Origin: Magicicada septendecula
Lineage: Eukaryota; Arthropoda; Insecta; Hemiptera; Cicadidae
Assembly (NCBI GenBank): GCA_034769895.1
Contig: CM068369.1
Span: 430,801,479-430,865,478 of the forward strand
Length of the DNA stretch: 64,000 bases
Reading direction: 5' to 3'
Below are positions 35,524 through 46,349 of this stretch, in pieces. The translations under genes were made by a program, and so were the position numbers. The number at the start of each line of letters is the position of its first letter. Position 1 is the first letter of the stretch. Below the pieces are notes generated by a model. It was not told where the DNA came from. It did not search any database and saw only the letters and a program-made list of their open reading frames with translations.

Positions 35524-38500
35524 ATCGCCTGGGTATGTAAAGGAATTGCCAATAGTAAATAATCCCAATAAAATTACAATCATTCGATGTAATTATTTGA
35601 AAAATATTCGAAATGAATTACTGGAAGAGGACAACACTCGCCTCCCTATCATAAATAATGAAATAATATACATTAATGCAGAAGTCGAAGGAACATTCGC
35701 ACAACTAATGATCGATACCGGTGCGAATGTATCCATAATTAACACTACAGAATTGGAGAGAATCCAAGGAAAATGTGGTAAGCTATTGCCAACCTTACCT
35801 ATAAATAACATTATATTAATCGGTGCCACGGGTCGCCAAAACAAGACAATCAGAAAACAAGTATCATTGAATGTCGTTAGTAAGGGTATAGCTATGAATA
35901 TGGTCTTCTTAATTGCAGCAGGATTACCCTTCAACATATTAGTGGGATGTGATGTACTGAGAAGGAACTCGCCTATTATTGATTTACGAATGGAGAAGGT
36001 ATCACTCTTTACCGGAGATCTAACCTGGACGGCCGATTTAGTCGGTAGTGAGATGACACTTCCCAGCAGTATCCACCAGCAAATACGTAGCATAAATTAT
36101 ACCAATACTAACACCATTCCTAACACTATAGTATATGAACTTACAGACGAGGATTTATGGTCCCAGAAAATACAGGAGATAAGGGATTTCCGAAGCGGAA
36201 TTAATAGAGAAAAATTACCCAATACTCAAGCGAATCAGCTAATACAAATTTATGAAAGATACCGCTCAGTATTTTCCGATGAGCCAGGCAAGGTAAGAAA
36301 TTATCAATGTACCCTTCAATTCCGAGATACAGTAGAGTTTAATAGGAAATCCTACCCTATCGCACATTCTCGAAAAGAGGCAGTAAGAGCGGAAATTAAT
36401 CGAATGATTAATAACGATATTATAGAACCTAGTCAATCCCCATACACCAGCCCTATTGTCGCAATTCCCAAGAAAAACGGCGAAGTCCGGCTTTGTTTGG
36501 ATGCACGGGAAATAAACAAGAAAATCATTAATGATAGAACATCGCCCGGTGAGATTGAGGAAATCCTGAAACGCTTCCATGGTACCCAATACTTCAGCAC
36601 TTGGGATACGGTGTGCGGATACTGGCAGGTAGAGTTGCACCCACGGAGTCGCCAATATCTGGCTTTCATATTCGAGGGGCGTAATTACCAATTCAAAAGA
36701 TTGCCCTTCGGATTGGTAAACTCAGTTGCCATCTTTGTGACCTGCATGGACCAGATATTGGGACAAGAAGCACTTCAGTTCACAACGGTGTACGTCGACG
36801 ACCTACTGATAACATCTGAGACGTGGGAGGAACACTGTTACCGTGTGGAACATGTGCTAGAAAAATTATCTGCCAGTAACGTCACGCTGAAGTTGGAAAA
36901 ATCCAAGTTTATTGCCAGAGAAGTGCAATTTTTAGGATTTAACTTGGACGATCAAGGAATCTCACCGTCGGCAGAAAAGGTAGAAGCCATCCAGAAATTC
37001 CCGGCACCCAAAAACAGGAAGCAATTGCAGTCATTCCTGGGACTCTGCAATTATTATAGAAAGTTCCAGGAACAATATTCAGAGTTAACTGCGAGGTTTC
37101 AACCTCAATTATCATCTAAAAACAAGTGGGTATGGTGTAAGGAACAAGAGGGGATTTTTCGACAAATCAAGGACAAATTTCTGGCTACTATAATACTTCG
37201 CCATCCAAACTTTAAGTTACCGTTCTTCATGAATTGCGATGCCAGCAACATCAGTCTGGGAACGACACTGTATCAAGAGGACGATAAGGGGCAACCTCAA
37301 GTAATTAGCTTCGCGAGCAGGTCTTTGAACCAATGCGAAAGGAATTACACGGTGACGGAAAAAGAATTACTGAGCGTGGTATTTGCTTGCGGTAAGTTCC
37401 GCACTTACATTTTGGGATACCCCGTTACTGTCCGAACTGACCATAAATCTATTTCATTCTTAAAAAGCTGCAAACTGAACCATGGCAGACTAACGAGGTG
37501 GATACTTGCCCTTCAAGAATACCATCTACAATGGGAGTACATCCCTGGTAAAAAGAATATAGTAGCGGATGTGTTATCCCGAGTAAATGTGGAAGAACAA
37601 ACTTTCGAAGGGGAGAAAGAAAGCGTGCTGAAGATATATCATCTTCTGAGCACCAGAGCTGATTTAACAACAATATTGACCAACATGAGCACCCACCAAC
37701 AAGCGGACCCAAAATTGAGAAACCTCAAACTTCGGTTAGAAGAGGGGGATGAAACCGTTGCTCAATATTACCAGATGAATAAACAAATATTGTTCGTTAA
37801 AACCTCTTTGAAGGAAGAGATCTGGAAGGTAGTTGTTCCAACACAGATCGAAAAGGAATTGATAGTGAATTACCACATACGTTACGGGGATATGGGCGCC
37901 CTCAAGGTAATAAAAGCTCTGGAGGAGAGCTGCTATATAAAAAACATCAATAGAAAAGTCCGAATGTATATAAAGAGTTGTAAAATCTGCCAGCTGGTGA
38001 AAACTAATAATGAGAAGAAGGAAGGTGTGATGATCCCAATCACTTCCCAAGCAAAATTGGAGAAGGTGTTCTTAGACATTTGCGGACCATTTCCCCGTAG
38101 TGGAGGTCGACACCAATATCGATACCTAACCATCATAATGGACCACTTCACCAAGTATGTTAAGCTATACCCTACTAATCGAGCGACTACCCGGAAAATT
38201 CTGGGGATACTAACTGAACAGTATATCCCACACCTGGGGAAACCATCTTCGATCATTACTGATCATGGAACCCAGTTTAAGGGTGGAAAATGGCGGGATA
38301 CATTATTGTCAATAGGCATCCGTACATACAAGACCTCGGTCTACCATCCGAGCAGTAACCCGGCAGAGCGAGTGTTGCGAGAAGTGGGAAGGATCCTCAG
38401 GACTTATTGTCACCATCAACAAAAAAGGTGGCAAGACTATCTAGAAGCCACGGAGGAATTCCTCAACTTAGCATACCATCCAGCTATAGGGATAACCCCA

Positions 38501-38875
38501 TATTCTGCTATGTACGAGAAACCACCCCCACGAGAGATCACAGATATCCTCGAGTTCCCCAGTAACCATGTGTACAGATTTGATAAAGCTAAATTCTATA
38601 ACAAGGTGGCAGAAGACCAATTGAAACGGCAAAATAAGTATAAAAGGGCTAGTGGTAAATTAATAATATATGAAAAGGGAGAAAAAATTTTGTTAAGAAA
38701 TCGTGAATTACCCAGCACACTGGAAGGAATAACGAAGAAGTTATTGCTATTATACATCGGACCATATATAATATCCAATGTGAAAAATAATAATACCTAT
38801 GAAATCAAAGAAATCGATTCAGAAAGGATAAAGGGAGTATATAACCAGGCTTCCATGAAAAAATATTATGAGTAA
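35483..38875 (+). CDS. pol: Element A Pol polyprotein (PR-RT-RNase H-INT), about 1,130 codons
   Basis: The polyprotein copies element RNA and integrates the cDNA. Domains in order, numbering from GTG 35,492: aspartic protease with DTGANVSI at about 75; RT with TWDTVCGYWQV, LPFGLVNS and YVDDLLITS at about 434; RNase H with NCDASN (575) and RTDHKS (649); integrase with a zinc region near 794-833 and catalytic D (861), D (923) and E (958) in LDICGPF, TDHGTQF and NPAERVLRE. The frame is uninterrupted. No ATG fits its beginning, so expression by -1 frameshifting from gag is expected and Gag-Pol would be the product. In the zinc region the second His of the HHCC set is Asp (YGDMG, where B has YGHMG); the CKIC pair is intact. 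It overlaps gag and is followed by hairpin repeats. Confidence 0.93.
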   Translation, partial: EEAVINHKDLLLLLSPGYVKELPIVNNPNKITIIRCNYLKNIRNELLEEDNTRLPIINNEIIYINAEVEGTFAQLMIDTGANVSIINTTELERIQGKCGKLLPTLPINNIILIGATGRQNKTIRKQVSLNVVSKGIAMNMVFLIAAGLPFNILVGCDVLRRNSPIIDLRMEKVSLFTGDLTWTADLVGSEMTLPSSIHQQIRSINYTNTNTIPNTIVYELTDEDLWSQKIQEIRDFRSGINREKLPNTQANQLIQIYERYRSVFSDEPGKVRNYQCTLQFRDTVEFNRKSYPIAHSRKEAVRAEINRMINNDIIEPSQSPYTSPIVAIPKKNGEVRLCLDAREINKKIINDRTSPGEIEEILKRFHGTQYFSTWDTVCGYWQVELHPRSRQYLAFIFEGRNYQFKRLPFGLVNSVAIFVTCMDQILGQEALQFTTVYVDDLLITSETWEEHCYRVEHVLEKLSASNVTLKLEKSKFIAREVQFLGFNLDDQGISPSAEKVEAIQKFPAPKNRKQLQSFLGLCNYYRKFQEQYSELTARFQPQLSSKNKWVWCKEQEGIFRQIKDKFLATIILRHPNFKLPFFMNCDASNISLGTTLYQEDDKGQPQVISFASRSLNQCERNYTVTEKELLSVVFACGKFRTYILGYPVTVRTDHKSISFLKSCKLNHGRLTRWILALQEYHLQWEYIPGKKNIVADVLSRVNVEEQTFEGEKESVLKIYHLLSTRADLTTILTNMSTHQQADPKLRNLKLRLEEGDETVAQYYQMNKQILFVKTSLKEEIWKVVVPTQIEKELIVNYHIRYGDMGALKVIKALEESCYIKNINRKVRMYIKSCKICQLVKTNNEKKEGVMIPITSQAKLEKVFLDICGPFPRSGGRHQYRYLTIIMDHFTKYVKLYPTNRATTRKILGILTEQYIPHLGKPSSIITDHGTQFKGGKWRDTLLSIGIRTYKTSVYHPSSNPAERVLREVGRILRTYCHHQQKRWQDYLEATEEFLNLAYHPAIGITPYSAMYEKPPPREITDILEFPSNHVYRFDKAKFYNKVAEDQLKRQNKYKRASGKLIIYEKGEKILLRNRELPSTLEGITKKLLLLYIGPYIISNVKNNNTYEIKEIDSERIKGVYNQASMKKYYE

Positions 38876-40158
38876 TTGAATGTATGGAAGAAATAATATT
38901 AATTCTCAAAATTCAAAAATGAAGTAATGACTACTTACTACCTATTATTTAAAAAACAATTTATGAATCAAAAGAAAATGAATTTTGAATTAAACCACAA
39001 AATTCAAAAACCCAAGTAAGAACAACTTACTACCTTATCTTAAAAACAACTTTTAGAAATGAACAAGAAGAAAAAGAATTTGGATAACACATTACAAACA
39101 ATTATATATGGGACCAATTCTGAAAACTTTCAAGAATAAAGAAATGGCAGTACAAACCACTGATACAATTTAAATGAATAAACTTATTGTGAAGTAAAAT
39201 TAATGAGAATTTTATGTCAAATAAACAGAGATATTAAACATATGGAATTAATAATTAAGGAGTGCATTTGTATAAAAAGCAAGAGCAGAATAAAATTTCG
39301 AAAAAGAAAGAAAAAAACCATATATAAATAAATCCATAAGAAAAAGATGATCATATATAAATGTCAGTTATTAGAAAGACAATTAGAAGAGTAATTGAAA
39401 AAACATAATACTAGTGGAACGATTCACAAGAATTGAGAAAGGAACAAAAATATAATACAAAATATATGCTACCAATGACCAGAAAGAGATTGTGATAACA
39501 GTCAAAATATGACAGAGAATTAAAAACTTTACACTGAATAATGAGTGATAATTATATTATACCAGCTTCCAACCACAAGGAGAAATAAAATGCCAGCAGA
39601 GCTAACCATTGAGAAAAATAACTGAGATAGAAATTAACTAAGATAGAAATATTAATAGATCTGTTCGTATACGAAGTGAAATATCCAAAGATATTTAATT
39701 TTTTTTTAATAGTCATAAGGTGGACTATTCTTATATAATTTTTATTAATGACTGTCTGAGATAAGTCCAGCAGTATTATTATGTATTGGTCAGAGGTGAT
39801 TTACCTCTGTTATCAATAAATGACGTAGTATGGCCAGCAGAGTGTGAAGCCTACAGAGCCCCTCTGGACACTGCCCCAGCTAACGTGTTAGGGAATTTTA
39901 GGGAATAAATATCCCAAGGATAAAGAAACAAGTTAAGAAGAAAATGGAAAAATAAAAAATAACGAACCTCAGATGACTATTACTATCAGTAAGAATCCAG
40001 TTAATAATGAAATATAGATCAGCTCAAAAATATAGGAGAAAAAATTTTTAGAAATGTGAAGGAAGTAAAGAAATATAATTTATAATATAATGTCATAAGC
40101 AATTACTTCAGACAAACTAAGTATGATCTGAACTAATCACTTCTGGAAGAGAGCAATC
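38876..40158 (+). other. Element A 3' leader with hairpin-bearing repeats and polypurine tract
   Basis: It starts with two units of about 92 bp containing AAATTCAAAAA followed by AGTAA(T/G)...CTTACTA, an inverted repeat (38,904 and 38,996). Element B has three units of the same kind after its pol. The remaining AT-rich sequence has no ORF. The last purine-rich run, GGAAGAGAGC (40,145-40,154), just before the 3' LTR is the likely polypurine tract. Confidence 0.65.
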
Positions 40159-43100
40159 TGTAGCGTGACACATAATCCACACAAATGCATTACTCAATGA
40201 TCATTAATAAAGCTCTAATATATGGAAGATCCAGATGAGAATCAATTAAAATGCACTATTTAATAATATATTCACAAGAAAGGTTGAATAAAGAAAATTT
40301 CTGCAAATAATATAAAATAATACAAATTTAAAAACCCAGAAGACTAAAAATGATAATAACAAAATTACCCAGGTAAGATAGAAGCAGGCAATTAATATAC
40401 CCCGTCAAGGAAACCAGACTAGAAGAAACAAAGGCATACACGGCGAAAAACTACGGAAGAAAGAAGAATAACCAAGCTACTGAAGACAGAAGAAAGAAGA
40501 ATAATTAAAACTAAAGAAGAAAGAAGAAGAATCAAATCTACTGAAGAAAGAAGAATAATCAAATCTACTGAATACAGAAGAAAGAAGAATAATTAAAACC
40601 AAAGAAGAAAGAAGAATAATTAAAACTACCGAAGAAAGAAGAAACAAGACTAATTAAAACTACTACTACAGAAGAAGGAAGAAAGAAGAACAATCAAAGC
40701 AACTGAAGACAGAAGAAGGAAGACTAATTAAAACTACTACTACAGAAGAAAGAAGAAAGAAGAACAATCAAAGCTACTGAAGACAGAAGAAAGAAGAATA
40801 ATTAAAACTAAAGAAGAAAGAAGACTAATTAAAACCAGAGAAGAAGGAAGAACTAATTAAAACTGCTACTACTAAAGAGAGAAGAAGGAAGAATAATTAA
40901 AACTAGAGAAGAAAGAAGAACTAATTAAAACTACTACTACTGAAGAAAGAAGAAAGAAGAATAATCAAATCTACTGAAGAAAGAAGAAAGAAGAATAGCC
41001 AAAACCACTGAAGAAAGAAGAACAACCAAATCTATTACTACTGAAGAAGGAAGAAAGAAGAATAATCAAAACTAAATCTACTGAAGAGAGAAGAAAGAAG
41101 AAAGAAGAATAAACCAAAACTACCACTACTGAAGAAAGAAGAAGGAAGAATAACCCAAATCTAAAACTAAAGAAGAAAGAAGAAAAATCAAATCTACGGA
41201 AGAGAGAAGAAAGAAGAATAACCAAAACTACTACTACTGAAGAAAGAAGAAAGAAGACTAATTAAAACTAGAGAAGAAAGAAGAACTAATTAAAACTACT
41301 ACTACAGAAGAAGGAAGAAAGAAGAACAATCAAAGCTACTGAAGACAGAAGAAAGAAGACTAATTAAAACTACTATTACTGAAGAAATAAGAATAACCAA
41401 AACTACTACTACTGAAGAAAGAAGAAAGAAGACTAATTAAAACCAGAGAAGAAAGAAGAACTAATTAAAACTGCTACTACTGAAGAGAGAAGAAGGAAGA
41501 AAAATCAAATCTACGGAAGAGAGAAGAAAGAAGAAAGAAGAATAACCAAAACTACTACTACTGAAGAAAGAAGAAAGAAGACTAATTAAAACTAGAGAAG
41601 AAAGAAGAACTAATTAAAACTACTACTACAGAAGAAGGAAGAAAGAAGAACAATCAAAGCTACTGAAGACAGAAGAAAGAAGACTAATTAAAACTACTAT
41701 TACTGAAGAAAGAAGAAAGAAGACTAATTAAAACTAAAGACGAAAGAAGAATAATCAAATCTACTGAAGAAAGAAGAAGGAAGAATAACCCAAAACTAAA
41801 ACTACAGAAGAAAGAAGAAAGAAGGATAATCCAAAACTACAGAAGAAGGAAGAATAACCAAACTCAAAGAAGAAAGAAGAATAATTAAGACGACCCATAT
41901 AAAACAAAAACCCCATAGGGAAAGAACCCCCAAAAAACCCCAAAATCAATGAATGTCCAAAGAGAAAGTATAACACCCTAAAAAACCATATCACTGTAAA
42001 ACTGACAAAAAACTAAAAGTGTTAGTAGTATTAAATATTAGTGCATTCAAAAAGTTATTGTTTAGTTTGTATAAACAAATCTTCACAGTTCCCCCATGGT
42101 TGAATATTTCATGTTAAAAACTAGAAAAAGACTAGTAAATATATTGATAGTTCACCATAGACAAGTGTAAGTGATCAAATTATAACTAATAAACTTTTAA
42201 AAGGTGCATGAGTTAGAGTACAAAGTAATAAACTTTAAGTTTTATGAACAGTGTCTACTTTGATAATGAAATAGTAATGTTACTAATAAAAAGCTACTAA
42301 AGCTGTATGAACATTCCATAGAATGGAATATAACTTAGATAGCCAGGGTTATACTTAAAGAGGGGGCATAAATCCTGTAAAATGGGGAATTACAAAACAA
42401 ATTGTTAATGTTGAGTTGTAAAAGATGATAACCATTATATGTAACCAGGATGTCAGATTCCTATTACATATAGTAATTAGATAAGTAAGGATTATCCATA
42501 AGAAATGTTAGTGTTATAATTTGTTATTTTATTGTTCATTTTAATTTAGGAATGACATATCTAAAAATAGATACCATTCCAATGTTATAGAATATTTTTT
42601 ATTTATGTTATTAGGTAATATACAAAACAATGTTATTCAGAACACCAGTTTTGATATAGAAAGATGTTATATGTTAATTATATAATCAATAATTACTGTT
42701 ATACCAGTCAGAGAAGGATATAAAATAACTACATTAATAAAACATTTGACAATTAGCTACCCATCAAATCTAGGCCATATAATGAATTTAAACTGCAGAA
42801 TAATTAACAAACCTAGTCTTATAAACCAGATAAAATGACAATATTTAGGCAAGATAAACTCAACATATTAAATACTATGTAAATAAGGCTTTCTAAAGAT
42901 ATGGTCATTATATGAGTAAAATTATTTAATTGTCTAATAAAATAACATTAAAACTGAAATAGATTCACTGACACTATCCTAGGGGGAGTCATATACAAAT
43001 GAATTGTATTAAAAACCCATCGTTAATATACTAAATTGCAATAAAATAAGTGGGAATTGATAATTATATCAATTTCAGATTTAATAGAATAATAATTATA

Positions 43101-44903
43101 TTAGGGAAAATGGCTATTATTTACTTAGAAGACAGGAAGTATAATTTTAGGCCTACCTCCCAAAAATTATAAGAAATATAATTTTCAGATAAAACTTTGT
43201 AATACTAACTTAATTACTATCAAAATAAGTAGAATAGAATAGTGAAAACGAATATGTATTTTATATTTCAAACAGTTAACTAATAACGAATTTATTTTAT
43301 GAGCATAATGTACATTTTTAAAGTGTGTCGGAAGTTATGGCAATTTGAAACAATGTATGAGATATATTATATAGGCTAAGATTTTCATGAGACGAAGGAA
43401 ATACAGACAGTTCATTATTATACCTCGAAGAGAGCACTTCATGTGAATATTTGATAGAACCAACCTTTAATGGCCGTTACGTTATAACGGAGTTCGGAAT
43501 CATTTTATGTAAAATTAAATTTTTTAACTATTTTAATTAAAGTGAAGTGGTGAAGTTGACCCATGAACTACATAATACCAATAAACGAAATCACATATAA
43601 CTGATTAAATGAAATAACACTGAAATCACACCAAACACCAAGTGAAAATTCGAGGTTAACTGACACGCATAAACACCAGTAGATATACCCATTTAACAAC
43701 ATTTTTACACAAGTGAACTATTCCATGATACACCAGTGACAATAAACTATACCCCAGAAGATCATATACAATTGCGAAGAACATTTAACCGAAGAAAGGA
43801 CATATTATCTCAACAAGTACTTTGTCAACATTAGAAGCTATCAACGCGCATGCGTCAGGCGGCCATTTTGATCCAATGTCTTCACCGCAATCAGACACGA
43901 CTGTAGACTGCTTTCTGGTTCGAATAAAATTATATATAAACTTTTATTATTAATAACTACCATTGCATTGTTTAAATTTCAGACATTTTTAGAATTGTAA
44001 GTGTTATACTTTCATGTCCCTGACCTTCTCTGGCTTTTTATATTAATAACCGTTCAAAGAACCTGTTTTTATAATACAACTGTAAAACTTCTAATATCGA
44101 CCGACCCTGAGCGAGTCGATACGGCATTGTAACCTCGATTAATTAATCGACCAACTTTATTATTGTGTTTAATAAACGTTTTTGTTTGTTTTTTGGTAAA
44201 TTGAAGTTGATTTCTCTTATAAAAGGACATAATCATTAATTAACCAAGAAAACTAGATAATCTTTAAAGGCAGTATATGCGAAACTACAACATTTCAAGA
44301 GTAAGAAGAAGAGAGCCGTTTTCGCCTAACTTGAAGTTAATTGGATTGTCTTTTTAACAAATTTACAGAACAGAAATTTATTACCAAAATAAACACCATA
44401 CTATTATAATTATAATTACGATCAACAACCTCGATTTATTCCTAAATATTAAGCACATAAATACACCGAAAATATTTTTTCCGAAATTATTTTTTTTTAT
44501 AAATATAAATTTTAAATTTATATTTTATTTCAAATTGCTACCACAGCAAAATACACTGAGTTCATTTGATAATAACAAAGACCAGGAACTTTACCAAATC
44601 GACGATTCCCAGAGCGGAACGTCACTACTACACATACACACCATAAAAATTATTCTGGGTAATATTATACCAGAACACTATACAATTACAATTATAGTAT
44701 GGTTTTATTACAAAAGCGAAGATCAACAGTGAGAGCATAACGAAGACTAGAAAATATTAGCTACGTTACTACACACATTCTTACATTGAAATAATCTCGT
44801 TTTATTACAAAATTGACTAGCCCAACCAGTGGGGCTTACAGGAGAGCACAATCAACATACACCGATATTTATTTTAACATTGTAATAAATAGATTTTATT
44901 ACA
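40159..44903 (+). repeat. Element A 3' LTR (4,745 bp)
   Basis: This is a near-identical copy of 28,100-33,134. Differences seen by eye are about nine single-base changes (for example CACGCCG/CACGGCG, CACGGATA/CACCGATA, AAAGGGGGGG/AAAGAGGGGG), one fewer 317-bp purine unit, and a small extra GAAGAA segment near 40,595. It is followed by ATAT, the second target duplication. Confidence 0.93.
40450..41890 (+). repeat. Purine-rich GAAGAA array (3' LTR copy)
   Basis: Same array as in the 5' LTR, with two instead of three 317-bp units (landmark AAATCTACGG near 41,191 and 41,510). Confidence 0.9.
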
Positions 44904-44907
44904 ATAT

Positions 44908-46231
44908 TTAGATGGTGAACCAAGTCTTAGACAGATATTTTTATAATTGAACAATATAAAGAGGAAAAAGACATAGCACTAATTACCCTAAAACGACGAC
45001 GTTCAGTCTATTAGTCTATTGTTAATCGTGAAGACGACTAGTTGGAAATGTATTAGCAGAATACCGAAAAAAAGAATAATTTTGTGTAAAACCGAGTGTG
45101 GTTATGCGGCGTGTAACAGAGGTTATCTAAGAGCGAAAATAACATTAACTATTAATTTTTAACACCTCACTAATTCCAAACAACAGTAATAACACCATCA
45201 AACTCAAACAAAAGAAATCAACAGCCATTTTGAGACAATTTTGGACCATATTCGCAGAACACAAATACACATATTTGAACACCGGACACTTCACAAGAAA
45301 CCCATCACGAAAACGACATCGCAGGAGAAGAGAGGACACTCTACACTATATTCCTGGACCAACACTACTTCGCAGAGAATTGAATATCATTTTATTTCTG
45401 CGGGAGAAGATCAGCCAGTTCGTCGCAGCTAAAATCGAGGCGACGTCGGCCACACTTGATTTACAAAACAGCACGAGTACACGGCCAACTTGAAGGGAGT
45501 GACGTCATTTCGTCGGATTGGTTCGATATTCATTTTCCTAATTGATAATTTAAATAATAATCTTGTTTTATTTCAGCCATAATAATTTAGTTTAAGAGTA
45601 CCTGTAAGAATGTATCTTGTTCTTTGCCCTCTGACCATTTCGACTCGTTAAAAGAACCATAATTACTAAACTTGTAAAAAATATATTTTGTTGATCTTGT
45701 TCGCTACCGACTGGAGCACATATTAGCCAATGCCTTGGCCATGCGCAGTTTGAATGGCGCATAATTTTGAATGTTAATAAATGAACATCATTACTCAGTT
45801 ACAAGAGTTGTTTTTATTTCTATAATTAATGTTAACTATTTTTTTTTCTAACAAAAAAAAAAAATAATTTACAGTGCTAGAATAAATACCTGAGAAAAGT
45901 ACACACATAATTTAATTAATTAAATTAACCAATTAAACCAAAACTCAATATTAGTAAAAATTCCATAACTTACAAAATTTTATTTTTTTATCAATCGATC
46001 ACACTTAATTATAAAACATTATTTATATTTAATTTATTCTTTGTAATTGGTGAATCCAAGGTGGTGCTGTATCATCGGCGAGTTCAACACCGAGATTCAG
46101 ACAATATTTATTCAGACAACATAATTCTTGCTATCTTTAAGGAGACTGATCCAGTGATAAAGAACAATACATACATCTACATATATATATATTTTTTTAT
46201 TTATTTGTAATTTGTAATATATTATATTACA
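44908..46231 (+). repeat. 5' LTR of element B, right part
   Basis: This continues B's LTR after the insertion of A and ends in ATATTACA immediately before the primer-binding site. Blocks match A's LTR in order: CAGCCATTTTGAGACAAT (45,222), a CTCTGACC...TTAAAAGAACC stretch (45,630; A has CCCTGACC...TTCAAAGAACC), and an AATAAATGAAC stretch (45,776) placed like A's AATAAACG. The frames of 63-87 codons at 45,145-45,493 have no recognisable family and are judged non-coding. Confidence 0.75.
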
Positions 46232-46234
46232 AAT

Positions 46235-46252
46235 TGGCGTCCAACTAAAGGG
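46235..46252 (+). other. Primer-binding site of element B
   Basis: TGGCGTCCAACTAAAGGG, identical to the site in element A, lies 3 nt after the LTR end. This supports a shared tRNA primer. Confidence 0.75.
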
Positions 46253-46349
46253 CTTTAAATAGGAGGTAATAGAGTTATAAAATAAGGACGAGTGTCCAAT
46301 TTCCTATTTTTAGCTCGGCAGCGGTCAATAGGTCGGAAGAAGGAGCGAG

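Larger units (their letters stand above)
28100..44903 (+). mobile_element. Element A: Gypsy-like retrotransposon with giant LTRs (16.8 kb)
   Basis: This is a complete LTR retrotransposon with two LTRs of about 5 kb with TG...CA ends, a 4-bp target duplication, a primer-binding site directly after the 5' LTR, gag, pol and a repeat-bearing 3' leader. PR-RT-RNaseH-INT domain order places it in Ty3/Gypsy (Metaviridae). About nine substitutions and two indels were seen between the LTRs, which implies recent insertion. It sits inside the 5' LTR of the related element B. The gag 5' end is broken and one integrase zinc ligand is changed, so autonomous activity of this copy is doubtful. Confidence 0.92.

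Noticed and set aside
28100..44903. Segmental duplication instead of LTRs
   Set aside because: TG...CA ends, a matching 4-bp flank, and a primer-binding site and polypurine-like tract at the inner borders identify LTRs.
45145..45493. Small frames in the LTR of element B
   Set aside because: Not conserved in A's LTR and without motif; lie in a terminal repeat.
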